DNA of 64,000 nucleotides, from NCBI GenBank assembly GCA_030435675.1, contig CM059621.1, positions 3,968,001 to 4,032,000 on the forward strand, given 5' to 3'. The number at the start of each line of letters is the position of its first letter. The stretch's first letter is position 1. The position numbers and the translations under genes were made by a program. Origin of the DNA: Steinernema hermaphroditum (Eukaryota > Nematoda > Chromadorea > Rhabditida > Steinernematidae). The notes beneath the pieces are model-generated. The model did not search any database. It saw nothing but the letters and a program-made list of their open reading frames with translations, and was not told the origin of the DNA. This document shows, piece after piece, positions 21,745 through 33,700 of the stretch.

Positions 21745-21945
21745 TACTAGACAGTGACTACTGGCTCTCTTCAAGCTGTTTAGACTTTCTGCGTCTACTT
21801 TTTTCACAAACGTCTGCATTTCATGTTTAGACTGCATACATGCACATTTCTGTCTAGACTGGCGTCTATTTGATTTGAGACAATCTGCAGAGGGGCCCGC
21901 TCTTCTGTATTGTCTACATTTGAGGCATGTAGACTGAAGTGTCTG
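21745..21945. promoter_or_regulatory. Cluster of GTCTA/TAGAC words between divergent genes (copy 1)
   Basis: About ten GTCTA, TAGAC, GTCTG or AGACA words occur in 200 bp, including the palindrome GTCTAGAC. They lie between the ankyrin gene start (21421, minus) and the 82-aa gene start (22053, plus). GTCTAGAC is the classical SMAD-binding palindrome, so a shared SMAD-type control region is possible. Another GTCTAGAC-like cluster is at 26775-26820. Confidence 0.3.
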
Positions 21946-22052
21946 TGTTGTGTCAGCCATTTTTGTAGATGCCTTGAATCGTAGCTATTATATGAATGCG
22001 TTCATTTTTAATGTTTTTCCATTAACTGTGCGACATTTCAGCTCCTACTTCA

Positions 22053-22349
22053 ATGGCCAACAATCAGCATATTCCACTCATGATGGTATTCGTTGTTCAC
22101 ACTTAACTGTTTTACCATTATCGTTTGTTTCAGTCCATGCATGGAGATGAGTTCGTCGAACTCCTCAAGGAGCAGATCAACAGAGCCGCCAAGCCTCGCG
22201 CCGATCCGCTCAAGCGCACGGAATTCGACATCTTCGCGGAGTACACATCGAAGTTCATGGCCGAGACTGACCCAGCAAATCGTCCATATCTGCAAGCTGA
22301 CCTTCACAATCTGATGGCCCAGTTTCTGCCTCTTTGCCACCGTCGGTAA
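22053..22349 (+). CDS. 82-aa protein, two exons, unknown (copy 1)
   Basis: Exon 1 is 22053-22085 (MANNQHIPLMM) and exon 2 is 22134-22349, joined by a 48-nt intron with GTATTC and TTTGTTTCAG ends. CGACATTTCAG, 10 bases before the ATG, looks like a trans-splice acceptor. The protein is polar, probably helical and cytosolic, with segments such as GDEFVELLKEQINRA and FAEYTSKFMAET, and has no signal peptide or membrane span. Codon use is strongly coding-like. The start faces the ankyrin gene about 630 bp away, so they may share regulation. The minus-strand frame over the same DNA is its shadow. I do not recognise a family. Confidence 0.75.
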
Positions 22350-22930
22350 TTGAATTACGTCATGGTTTTGTTTATATATTTTCCGACAGTTTGTCACAAA
22401 GACTTTGTTACTAACTTGTTTGTGTGTTGTAGTCGTTCAATCTTCAACTTGGTCGGGTGATGACGACGGCTCTTTCGTTCAGTTTATGACCGACGTGTGA
22501 ATCAATCTGGCTCTTTTTGTGCTAGTGTTCGTCATCGTTCTCTCTAATCATTTTTATCGAGTCGCAGTTACGATAGTCTTCTAGGAAGACAGCGCCTAGC
22601 TTCTTCTCTTGACTCTCTGCCGACCTCACTGACTTACGTATCTTTTTATTCTAGTCAGGGACGCCGCTAGAAGCTCCTTTTTCCACACAGTTCGAACAAA
22701 GGTGAACAGGCTTCATCTGCTTACATCCAGTCGGTCAAGCACTTCTAAACAAGGCCAGTGTGGTGGGAATACTTGCCTCATACTTGCCAATGTGGAGAAA
22801 AATCTTACATTTTACGGTCAACTGAATTTATTCTGTGCTAATCATCACTGACAACATTCTCCTTGCCTGGACAGATCAACTACATGTACATCACACTGTA
22901 TCTGAGAATTGTGGATGACGTCGTCACTGA
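22350..22930. other. Spacer without a supported gene (also 35071-35651)
   Basis: Downstream of the 82-aa gene only short frames are seen. A hairpin-like TAGTCTTCTAGGAAGAC lies near 22573. Confidence 0.35.
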
Positions 22931-23116
22931 TCATGACTGTGAACATGGCGGTATCGAGGTACTATTCGGCATCATTTGATCACGGCTAGCCTTACGTTTG
23001 AACGAACGACGATTGCGAATAACAGGTATGCTGCCAGCATTAGCCTTGGCGCTTCTCTGGCGATCGAGCTTCGGCTTGACGCATACTTCGTAATCGGACA
23101 GCACAATATGGAACAT
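22931..23116 (-). CDS. MFHIVLSS-family small basic protein, 61 aa (copy 1)
   Basis: An intronless frame from ATG 23116 begins MFHIVLSDYEV. It aligns along its length with the 27211-27393 protein: MFHIVLS, VKP.L.RQRSAK, RNRRSFKRK.SR, then a Ser-rich end. The centre is strongly basic (NRRSFKRK), which could be a nuclear localisation or nucleic-acid-binding stretch (inference). TATAAA lies 40 bp upstream (23156-23161), leaving a very short 5'UTR. Small, basic, intronless and TATA-driven genes are often stage- or germline-limited, but the sequence alone cannot show this. Confidence 0.65.
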   Translation of the reverse strand: MFHIVLSDYEVCVKPKLDRQRSAKANAGSIPVIRNRRSFKRKASRDQMMPNSTSIPPCSQS

Positions 23117-23155
23117 AGTAGCTCTAAGACTGGATAATGTGTATTGCACGTTGGC

Positions 23156-23161
23156 TTTATA
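23156..23161 (-). promoter_or_regulatory. TATA box of the 61-aa MFHIVLSS gene
   Basis: TATAAA on the minus strand ends 40 bp before the ATG at 23116. The spacing equals that of TATAAG before 27393. Confidence 0.55.
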
Positions 23162-23699
23162 TCCTGTTTCCGGAAACGGTCAACCAAATTCTTTTTTCGC
23201 TGACACGCCCCTCACAACTGCCAACGCATTTCGTTTTTGAGTTTTCGCGAAGACCTTTTTGCAGTGACAGTTGCATGATATCGTGACCGAGTGTGTGGGA
23301 CCACTTGGCGGCCTACACATCGAACATCTACATCAAGCAGGTATACAATTAAAATTATAAATGCCTCTCAAGGATATTGCCAAGGAAACAGTGCTAATAT
23401 GATGCTAAGATTGATGCCAGACTGGGGGTAAACGGTAGCCGCAAATAAGCGTATGTATAAACTGTGCAAAGGTGACTTAGGTGACCTCAAACATGCGCAA
23501 GAAACGGAGGTTTGGATAATAATCAAATCGGGCTCATTAAGAAGGGAACCGTCGAAAGTGTTGCGCACCAATCGGGATGAGTGCGATGTCAAAGCGACAA
23601 GTGAGCTGCTCTTTCTTAAGTGTGATCGTTTCAATGTTCGCCGGAGCCACTCACTGATGCAGCATCATGTGTGTACCCGAACTGGGACTTAATCAAATC

Positions 23700-23985
23700 C
23701 AGAAGAAGACCGCCAGAAGAAGAAAGGCGACTATGGAGTGACAATGGAGTGACAATGGTTAATTAGATAAGCGGACGTGGAACTCGGAATCTCGTACTCG
23801 ATTGGCAACATTATCCGTTGTTCATTCAAATGTTATACTACAGGTGCCTGTTCTACTCTGATGTGCCGAAGCCAGAAGAAGACCGGCGACTATGGAGTGA
23901 CAATGTGTTTCTTGTGCATATATATGACGTCTCGCAAGGCGTAAGCCTTAGATACGAGAAATAAACTCGTAAACTCGTAAACTCG
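23700..23985 (+). repeat. R1 3' end with ACTCGTAA tandem tail (copy 1)
   Basis: 23860-23985 is almost identical to the end of the 5196 element, including the hairpin AAGGC-GTAA-GCCTT (23936-23949) and AATAAA. It finishes in three tandem ACTCGTAA units. Short tandem units at the 3' end are typical of RTE-type non-LTR elements and their SINE partners. GACTATGGAGTGACAATG also recurs twice upstream. Confidence 0.6.
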
Positions 23986-26900
23986 CCTGTGGTTAATAAT
24001 GAAACCTCTTTTTCTTGTACCTGTCTGAATGAAGAACCCTAGTATTTTTCACCGCTTATTTCTTGTCGATCTTAGCGTTACATGTCCGAATCGTCTCTTG
24101 TATGCCACGATCATCGATGGATCAATGTTGAATGCAGAATTAATGGCTCAAGATTGGAAGATATCGTATCGGAAGATGGAAACATCTGGCATTTTGGTCT
24201 AGTCCAGGACTTCATCCTTATTGGTGTCCTATATGCGAAGTCACTGGTGGGTGACCAAGGCCAACAGAACAGTCACGAGTGGCCTCACCTAGCCACGAAG
24301 ACGGTCATCTTCGAAAGAATTATTTGCTGTGCCAGAAGGAGCGTTAAGGCGATTGAATTCCTCTGCTGCACTAAGATGAAAGCGACTCATTTCTGACAGC
24401 ATTCTGTCAGCTTTAGGTTCGTACAGTCCTCACGATGTCATCACTCCAGCGTTCTTCCTAACGATCTCGTTGTTGGTAGCCTCCATTCTGAAATTAGTGT
24501 TTGTAGACCACTTACCACTATCCAAGCCCGGTTTGCCAACTTCAATTTCCTTTTCATAGTCTATCGCAGAATTCAATTCAGAAATGCTCACAAATTCGAA
24601 AAACTCCCATATATTTAATGCTGAATTTTGATTGTTAGACCACCGTGATATTTTTGCAGAATCTGGTCACTGGCTCATTCCTAGTATTCACGTATTTTCA
24701 CTCTTATTTACGGTATTGACCAAAGTAAATTCATTTCTGTTGTGACGTAGGTCGTCGTCAATTACTTCTGGGTCAAAAATATGGCTTACGATTAATAATA
24801 CGATTTTCGTTAATGACTGGTTGATGTTATGGATGTGAGCGCTGCAAAAAGCTGCGACATTTTTGCCGTTCCAACAGCATGAAGAGATGTTCTTGTCAAC
24901 AGAACCCTTCTGATGGTACACATGACGTCGGCACCTTTGACCTACCCAGACAGTACATGTTTTCCTTTCCACGTACTGAAGCAAAACGAAGTCGTGCAAC
25001 GCAATAAACAAACAAAGCAAAACTAAAGTACATTACGTAAGAAGCGGCTCCTTACCGTAGGTTCACTTTTTCATTTGTTAAAGCAATTACGTAATTAATT
25101 AAAGTTACGCACTACACTGTCTTGCATTGTGTGTGGAGACGTCAACAAGGAACTTCATTGTTGAATTCATTTAAACGATAGTTTACTACATTTTAGGTTT
25201 TACCACAAATTACAGTTTGTATGTGAAAAAAGGTTGTTATGGACACTGTTTCATTCTGACTCAGTTTGACCCTCATTCAGTGACACTGGTTCTATGCAGC
25301 AGGGAGATGATCGTTTTGATCTATGCTCTTCGAAACAAATGTTGCTCGATGATGATACTAAAATGAATGAACGTCATTTCTTCTAGCACCTTTTACATCA
25401 AAGACATATTCTGAGATTCCCAGAGGTGATGACAGTCACAAATAGAAAAAACAAAGGTCACTTGTTCCATTATGATAATCTGTACTTTCTCCGACAGAGA
25501 TCGCTGTCTCATGGCGCATGTGTAATTCATGGCCTAGTTTCTCAGCTTTCTCATAGCTCAGAATTCTCATTTGCACTAGATGAAAGCTCACCGGCAGAAT
25601 CCCGTCGCCCACCGGCATTGCGTATACCAATAGAAACTCTGTCTAAACTTCCGCTTAGCATAATATGTGTGACGGAATAGAGACTCAAAACTTTCCGCTA
25701 CTTAGCCCAGAGAAACTCGCTCTCATCATCCGTCTGAATAGTTTAGCTGTTAACAGACCTCATGGCAGTCATTTCAAGGAGTACGAAACACGTTGTTTGG
25801 CTGGCCTGATGGGGCGTTCTACACAACGCAACAATGCAAAAAAAACGCAACTTTCTGCTGGAGAAGATTTCATTTCGATGTTCCCTTTTTTGCTAGCAGC
25901 AGTGATTCTATTCATAGGCTGCTGAGAACCGATCGCATCGCCACTCCAGCGAGAAAAATGTTTGTTTCATGTCTTTATTGTGGAGTCCATTGCAAATCAG
26001 CGTGCTCAACAAACACAGCGATATACTCGAAATGGCCAAGTCCTCTTAAGAGTTTACTCATGACAGCCCAATCCTAACATGGATTGAATTAGACGCTGCT
26101 GCAAAGCCGTGGGCAAAACATTCTGCAACATTGCTTAAAATGGCTTTCACTAAGTGCTTTTCCTCTTCCTGTCCCCTTCCTGCTTGTAAATGAAGGCCCA
26201 AGCCTAGACGTGCTTTGGGAAAGGCAGCTATTTGATTCATTATACTGCCCTCTCGAAAACAGTGAATGGAATTGGATACATTCGGGGGAAATGTGAATAA
26301 ACTACAAATCCTATTTTTTGATTGTTCCGCACCCCTAGAAAAACATGCACCCAAAATAGGTATTGACTATATTAAGTAAGCGCAGACGTTTAAAATAGCT
26401 TCACAGGAGCTGTCCCTCCGATAATTTCTGATAACCGCTAAGGTTGATGGCTATCAATGGGGTCACTAAAGTACATAAGGATATGGCTGTTTGAAGAGAA
26501 GCGAGAGATTGAATAGGTGACCAGAATCTGGCCTAAAAAGTAATATTTTACTGTCTTCTATGCGATGATATGTGAGCACGCCGATGAAATGCTATCTTGA
26601 AATAAGAGGACCTCCAAGCCAATGTTTGCCGGAAATATTAAAATGCAATGAGGCCCACAGGCAAACAGCATTTTTCGGTTCGCCAATTTTCTGAGATTCT
26701 GAAATTCTGTCGATGAAGTGCGTTGCGCTTGCTAAAGGAAACAACTAATACTTTTGGGTAGTTATCTCCCTCCGGCGTCTAGACTGACTAGACGCCCTTT
26801 TGTGTCTACGATTGTAGACATAAAAGATGGGATTGTTGATAAAGATAAACCCCAGGCGACCTGTAGTTCCCCAAGACATAGCAAATACGCAAATAAGCAT

Positions 26901-27210
26901 ATTTGTCAAAATACATACCTCTTTTAAATTTTGAGAGATTTTGAATTCCCCCGATTGGAACTGAATACCGATTCTGGCGTTTCTATACAAACTGTCTTCG
27001 TTGTGATGTTCTTTCGCCGAAAGGGGCTGCCAAGTTAACCCATCCTGCGTAACACTTTAACTTCCGCTAGCCGTTTAACTGTGACAGTGCGTTTTCCCGT
27101 CATATATTTACAGGTTATTTATGTCCATTTACACACATTTACGTTCATGAAATCATTGATAAATCAGGTGAAGTAAGCGGAGAATGGACGATTTCGTGCA
27201 TGGCATACGA
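23986..27210. other. 3.2-kb stretch without a supported gene (also 36707-39931)
   Basis: Several frames of 80-110 codons occur (around 24082, 24688, 25665 and 26058), but none has a start, splice pattern or motif that I trust. The minus frame at 24688-25020 is Cys-containing and has splice-like ends, and is discussed under rejected items. Confidence 0.4.
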
Positions 27211-27393
27211 TCATTGCGATGATGTCGAAATGGAAGCGTTCTGCGAAAGAAGCTGACCACGACTTGACTTCCGCTTGAAGGAGCGACGGTTGCGATTGAT
27301 GGTCAAGTTGAGTGACTTGGCACTTCGCTGGCGATTCAGTCTCGGCTTGACGCTCAACTCTACATCCGTAGACGACAGTACAATATGGAACAT
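27211..27393 (-). CDS. MFHIVLSS-family small basic protein, 60 aa (copy 1)
   Basis: An intronless frame from ATG 27393 begins MFHIVLSSTDVELSVKPRLN and shares RQRSAK and NRRSFKRKSSR with the 22931 gene at matching positions, then ends in a Ser-rich tail. TATAAG lies 40 bp upstream inside the palindrome GCCGCATATAAGGCGGC. Together with the 23116 gene this is the better conserved pair of the family, while the 13968 and 14930 genes share mainly the N-terminus. Confidence 0.65.
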   Translation of the reverse strand: MFHIVLSSTDVELSVKPRLNRQRSAKSLNLTINRNRRSFKRKSSRGQLLSQNASISTSSQ

Positions 27394-27432
27394 GGTTGAG
27401 AGTATGTGATGACTTACACCTCCGTGTCGCCG

Positions 27433-27438
27433 CCTTAT
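27433..27438 (-). promoter_or_regulatory. TATA box of the 60-aa MFHIVLSS gene
   Basis: TATAAG on the minus strand ends 40 bp before the ATG at 27393, within a near-perfect 17-bp palindrome. Confidence 0.55.
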
Positions 27439-27449
27439 ATGCGGCAAAA

Positions 27450-28660
27450 CTTCCCAGAAGCAATTAACAATTTCGTTTCGTCGTCGGCCACACCCCTTTT
27501 AGCGCCAACGCATATTTCTGTTTTTACATTGGCACGGGAGCGTGAGGAGGGAAGTCAGTTCATGGGAACGAAAAAAGGACAAGATATGCTAACATGCAAG
27601 CAGCGTAAAAATCTGGCCATTTACCAGGTTAATGTCATGTAACTCCTCCGTAATACACATGTAAATGCTAAATGTTCCGTGGGCGATATAAGCAAAAACG
27701 TGTCATCTGCAATTCGTCTTCGGATTAAGGCCAAATGTTAATCGATACAGTGATTACTTTTGTCATCAAATTACACGTCCAACACTCTGAAACTTGGTAA
27801 TCTCAAAACTGGTATAAAGTGGAGACCGGCTGTTGCAAAATCTGTGCAAATTTCTATAGTTTCTCGTTAAAAATGTGTGTGCTTGACAGACTTGCCTGAC
27901 TGGTTGACTGTTGTGTGTGATCAGACGACCATTTTTTTAATCGTCACAGCTTTCACTGCGGTCACAGACATCTTTTTCCATTTCCCTTAATCGTTCATGC
28001 TTAATGCCACATTTGTGACAAGTTTCCTTTTCCTGTGCGGTGATTGAGCAGAATCCTCGAAAACACAGTACTACGACAGCGTCTTCCGTGTCTCGTGTTT
28101 CCGGGAAGCTTGAACGTCACTACCGTAGACGCACTGTTTTGTGACAGCAACAACAACATGGGTCGGAAGGTGCAAATTCCTCGACACTTGAACAAAAATG
28201 TTTGCATTTGCATGTGTTCATTTTCATATGATTTATCTTTCCGCAATTCCTGTTATGCAGGGCATCTCATACGCACAAAGAAGTACAAAATCACACAGTG
28301 GTTGCTTGTCTCCTTTTGGCCTCTAAAGTGGAGGCTGTTGATGGACTCGGGGTAGTGTAGAAAGCACACAAGTTGTCCTTACACTCCTCATCGGCATTCA
28401 TTCTTTGCGCACATAGGCGGTATCTCATAGCTTAATTTTTTTTATTCGGCAATGAACGCGATCGCATTCTGGTTCCAGTGAAAGGCAAAGATGACTTAGA
28501 TTCTGTTGGACGTTTTTTATATGTTGTCACTGGAGATGTTTCTGAAGATTTTCCAATTCCCAGATGCCCCGTGAAGCGTACCGCCACTCACCAGTTCAAC
28601 ATCAACGCTACGCCTGGAATGAAGCCTACAAGTGTTATCTTCTGTTTGCCTACAATTCGG
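27450..28660. other. Spacer without a supported gene (also 40171-41381)
   Basis: Only short frames. The part near 28478-28660 leads into an R1 3' end and may be a diverged R1 body. Confidence 0.35.
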
Positions 28661-28725
28661 TGTCACTGTCTATTATCGGTGTCGTGCAAGGTGAAATGCC
28701 TTTGATTCACGAAATAAAGTAAGCA
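28661..28725 (+). repeat. R1 hairpin end at the duplication junction (copy 1)
   Basis: AAGGT-GAAAT-GCCTT (28688-28702) is an R1 hairpin with a U-G closing pair. TTGATTC and AATAAAG follow, and the tandem-duplication junction lies 10-20 bases further on. The copy-2 hairpin is at 41409-41423. Confidence 0.5.
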
Positions 28726-29645
28726 ATGCGTAATGCTGGTCATTGTCGTTGATGTAAGTGTTGCATTCCTGTTATTGAGGTTGGAACGACATTTCCCATA
28801 CCATTGTTCATGTCTCATTCCAAAGACATCCGGTTTCCTGAACGCCTTCATCTTGTTATTGTAGTCTTGTTTACACGCTCCTCTTTGTTCCCCGGTCCGT
28901 TCTCGAAACATTTCTTTGTTGCAATTTGTTACAATCAAAGCGAAGACTGAAAACTATAGGAACTCAATGATGACAGAATGTCGCAAGAAACACATCTCTT
29001 ACAGCATGGTACAAACGAGGAACCGACACGTCTCAACGTCCGCTTGGCGAACTGAGGTGAAATGAAGAGATGTGCCCAAGAGAAGAACAAAATCCTACAT
29101 ATTTGATCATTGGACATAAGGAAATAAAAGAAAAACATATGAAGAAAAGAAGAACATAAAGAAACATATGATATTGCAAATAAACTAAAAAGGACGAAGA
29201 CAGAACAGATGTAATGAGGCAAAGAGACAAGGGGTTGTTAAAAGGTGACACTCAGTTCTGGCTGTCCATGGTGGTTAGTTCGGGCTGTCCATGTAAGACT
29301 AGGCTTGGGTGGTCACCTAGAGTATCTTCGAAATAATTTCGATGAGCGATTTCCAGCATCGTAGTCATTCGCTGTAGTTTCAGTCTCTGCTTTTAGATCA
29401 AAAGTAAAAAGTGTTTTACACAAGCTACAAAATGGATCAATGAAATAAAAATTGTAAACAATTATAAATTTATCGTCCTATCTTATTTTGAATTCGCGTA
29501 TAAGGACATAGGGTGCGTGAAAAGTTCTGTCACGCCGAATTCATGTACACATTTATTCATTCGCTATATACCCAGTCTCTGCCTTCAAGTTATACTCAAA
29601 TTGCTCGGAAAATAATAATACGCCTGTAGTCCATTTGCTTGAAGA

Positions 29646-29970
29646 TCAGTTGACTTGCTTCGGGCCCAATCCGAAGGGAGCATTGTTATATGCCACTCCG
29701 GAACAACCTCCATAGGACGGAGAGCGATGTCGAGCTTCCGCGTTCGGCCCGTAGTCATGGGGCTTGCCGCCGTATCCACCACCATATCCACATCCGACTC
29801 CCTTGGACCTCTTGCTAAACGGGGGTTCAGTCATCAAACTGTACGGATATCGGCCTAGCGCACATCAGATACTTAGGTCGACTTTCCAAGTTAGCCACAA
29901 AGTCAACTGGATCAGCGAGAGAAGAAGAAACGAGAACGGAAATCAATAGAAGAAGGCAAATAGTGCGCAT
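29646..29970 (-). CDS. Secreted Gly/Tyr-rich peptide precursor (copy 2)
   Basis: Identical to the 16925-17249 gene, with exons 29970-29873 and 29838-29646, the same signal peptide, 34-nt intron, KR site and upstream TATAAG. Confidence 0.6.
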
Positions 29971-30242
29971 GACGAGAGAGAACTGTGGGGCGTCCTTAGA
30001 CCCTCGACTTATAACGGCAACTTGTTTACAGTTATGACTATAATTCAGTTTAAAAGATCCGGTTATGATGTGTGTTCATGCTGTTTTGTTTCGCGAACAG
30101 CAGTGTTTACAGCATACTTTCAGTGATGTTAAAGGGACCCGGTCATGAGTAAAAAAGTGCTTTAAAACTTCTAAAAATTTGTATCCCGCTTTTTTTGAGG
30201 TTGCTGAGCACGGTGGTGAAGTCGGTGTCCAAAAAAATCACA

Positions 30243-30564
30243 GTAGTTTTCAAGAAACAGGCCTTAGGACGCAGAATGTGTTTTACCATCGGTCCCGACA
30301 CGATTTCTCCGGCGGGGCACGACTTACGCAATATTTTCATGATTTTTGACCGAAATACGTGACCTGTATGTCCGCGGTGGACAGCATTTTATTCAGCAGC
30401 TTCTGGCGCGTCGAATGAGCCCAGGCGCGCTTCGATTGGACAATTGCGTAAAAAGCGCGGGAACTACGGTCGTGTCCGTCATGGAATTCGTACGGGGACC
30501 GGCACACCAACAATTAGACAGTAAAGTTCATTCTGCGGCCTAAGGCTTATTTCTTGGAAACTAT
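30243..30564. mobile_element. Foldback element (copy 2)
   Basis: Identical to 17522-17843, carried by the tandem duplication. Confidence 0.5.
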
Positions 30565-30703
30565 CACGTTTTCCAAGAAACTGAATTCAGCATGATGTTG
30601 GGCAATCTCGAAAAGAAGGGAATGAAAGGTCTTCGGAACAAACGGCGAACTCTGTCTTGCTCTGGAAGGCAAAGTATCAATCAACTATTGTTAGGACTCA
30701 AAG

Positions 30704-33700
30704 TTACTCTCTATTTATTTGAAAAAACGTAACAAATTTATAAATGAGCCATTGAACTAAGAAGCAAAGTAGAGTCAAGAAAATATTTTGATTTTTCTTC
30801 GCCGCAACCGCACAGTTTTGTTGTACGCCCTTGACCATGAGAACACGGTGGAGGTCGTCCTTTGACAGCGAGCGGAGTTTCTGCGAGCTGAGGGTGTACA
30901 AGAATTTAACGTCGCATGACGAGGGGTCCATAGCCTAGAAAAATGCCTTATTAGGGAAGCAAAGTCAACGGTTAAACGACCGCTGCAAAGCGAAAATGGC
31001 GTCGGGAAGCCACCTTAGGACCGTTTATCAGCACAAACATTTTCGGAGGGTGTGCGATACTTTGAGGGGAATGACCCCATCGGGTTGTTATCAGAAAAGC
31101 GTTGTTGTGCAGCGTTGACTTTTCATACTAAACCAGCAACAAGAAGCTTCTTTCACGAAGCAGTGACTTCCATCGAGCACTCGGTGAGAAGAACAAAGGG
31201 CACGTTTATTTTTTTAGTCACTTTTTTAGTCACTCGGCAGATAGCTGCATGTCTTGGAACATCGACAAAATAAAATCAAGTTATAATCGAGCTGTATTTT
31301 CACAGCATTTCGCATAAGTGTGCGCACTATACTGACCATGCATTAGCCATTCATTCGACTTTGACCTTTGATTGGAGTTCCTTTCGATATTTGAACAAAG
31401 CTCTCAGAAGCGGATTTGCACTCCAAAATAAGGTCGGAACTCTCTAGAAACCGCCAGGAATATGCAACTCCGGGTGCAACAACAACAAGAAGAAGGGACA
31501 ATAAGTAGTTTTATGGCCAGGAGGCAAGTGTATACAACGATAACAATACTCTCATGTCAACAACAGCGTGCGGCGCCCAACCTCAGTCTTTCAAATATTA
31601 TAACGAGGTCAGCCACGCTTCGCTTGCGGCGCACGCCAGCCTTCTTGAACCTCCCTTCCACGAGTGGCTTCTTCTTCTGTTCGCAGGTTTCTTGGTGGGC
31701 CGCTCTGTACCAGCGCTGGATCTTCTTCGCCGCACACACTCGCACTTCATCGATCGTTCGTCCTCCATTGATGCGAAGATATCTCGCGATCATCGTATTT
31801 TTACGGCCGAGAGCGATGCTAAGCGTCGTCGTTTGTTCAGGAATGGACAGTCCGTTGACATTGATGCCAATGCTGAAACAATGCGCGATGGTTTCCAAAG
31901 AAGTTCCGAATTGACTGACCCTATCATAGATGTAAACAGCACGACGTTATCCATATCCAGTGCGTACATGAACGGGTCGAATCCACGGTCATCTGTCGCC
32001 CAAATGTCAGAACCATTCTGAAAGATTCGCTCCATGAGAATCGCTGCGGATCAACCGATGTTGCAAACGTTTATGAGCAGTTTGGCGCAGTCGGTCGCAG
32101 AGTTCATGACAGCGACGTGCAGAGCGGTTCTTCTGTGATTGTCGCGCCTGTTGATGCCGGTGCCCTGGAACGGTGCGCAGGAGAGAAGGAACTGCAGTGC
32201 CGGCAAAGAGCGATTGTCAGAAGCAGCTGTATGAAGCACGGTAGAACCTTCCTGAACAGTCCAAGTAACCAGAATGCGAAAAGGAACATTCGCCTACATC
32301 ATCAACCTCCTGCAGATTGACAACATCACGAATCAGTCGCAGTGCATCAATACTGTTATAGTGAACAGCCACTTGCAGGAGTGAGTATCCTTCATCCGTC
32401 CGTTTCTAAAAAGACATAATCATAATGATCACCAGAAAACCGTAGGGAAATTACCGTTATGTCGAAGTTATGGGTTAGGAGAATGCTTAGAGCTTCGGCG
32501 TGGTTAGTGCGAGCGGCCATGATGGCAGGAGTGCTTCCGTGAAAGTCGACTTCGCTTCTGTCAATGGACGGGTTCAGGAAAAGGACCATGTTCAGAGAGC
32601 GCAGACAGTTGTTCAGCACGGCCAGCATCAGCGAGCTATATCCACCACTTGACGGTACGTTAAGGAGTTGGGCGTTGGCTTGGTGCAGAATCGCCATAGC
32701 TTCTGTTCGCTCGAGAAGCGTGGTATAGTGTATGGGCGTGTAGCCATCGCCGTCCAGCACGTTGGCCAAGGCGCCAGCAACGTTCAGCAGGTAGGCTACA
32801 ACCCCGTCAAGTCCTTTTATAGCTGCCAGGTGCAGTGCCGTCCGTCCGTCGGAGTCAACCTCCTGATTCGGAAAAGTTAGCATTTCAAGACTTAATTCGA
32901 AACGAACCTCTACATCAGCCTTTGCCTCATCGCGTAACGCCTGCATCATCGAGAGGTTACCGCTTCCAGCGGCAACCATGAAAGGCGTTTTTCCCGATGA
33001 CATGTCGCGCAACGAAAAGATACGAGGACAATGTTTATAGAGGAGACGGACAATATTCAAGCTTTCTGAATGAACGTTCATTAGATCAAGCCGGCTAAAG
33101 CGTTAATCCACCTTTTTGACAATGACGACAACAATGAACTTCTGATTCGTCTTCGGCGTATGGGCACTTAGAAATGCCAAGGAGAAAAGCGGGCGTTCGG
33201 CCACTAGAATAAACGGATTAGAAGCAGTTCGATAAGGAGAGAACGAACCTGCGGTCAGCCCATGCGCTCATGCGGACAACGGTGTCCTTCAGCCACGTCG
33301 CGTAGATTTTGCGTTTGCCTCTGTTCTTTCGCGTTGCTTCATAAAGCTTGTCAATTTCAAAGAGCAGCTGGCAACATTCTGCGCTCCGGCTGGCGATTGC
33401 GACGTGAAGAACCGTGTGTCCATCGTTGTTAGTCTGTTCGAGCGCATCGCAGAGAGCGCACGGGTCGGGAATAGCGCGGAAGAGATATCGGTAGAACAGC
33501 TAAAATCGCAATGTGAACCAGTGATGACCCGTGAAAAATGCACCTTTGCGCAATTAGCTTCCGGAAGTTGACAAGCAAAGTGGAGTGGCGTGTTTTTGTC
33601 GACATCCTCGGCCAACAGCAAGCGACTTCTTCCATCTAGAGCAAAGAACCATCAGTGTTCAAATCGTTCATGTGGACAACGCACCTGCCAACAGATCATC

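Larger units (their letters stand above)
16010..28730. repeat. 12.7-kb tandem duplication, copy 1
   Basis: This 12,721-bp unit is followed directly by a second copy at 28731-41451. Everywhere I compared them, base for base and in every open frame, the copies are identical. The left edge, the junction and the right edge all carry TAATGC (16010, 28731, 41452), which looks like 6-bp microhomology. The unit contains five gene models and two R1 ends. Perfect identity means either a very recent duplication or an assembly artefact. Confidence 0.95.

Noticed and set aside
22050..22397. 115-codon minus-strand frame
   Set aside because: It is the antisense shadow of the spliced 82-aa plus-strand gene, which has better splice sites and codon use.
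24688..25020. Cys-containing 110-codon minus-strand frame with splice-like ends
   Set aside because: It begins without an ATG. Possible donors and acceptors exist, but two different frames can be spliced and neither gives a start or a recognisable protein.
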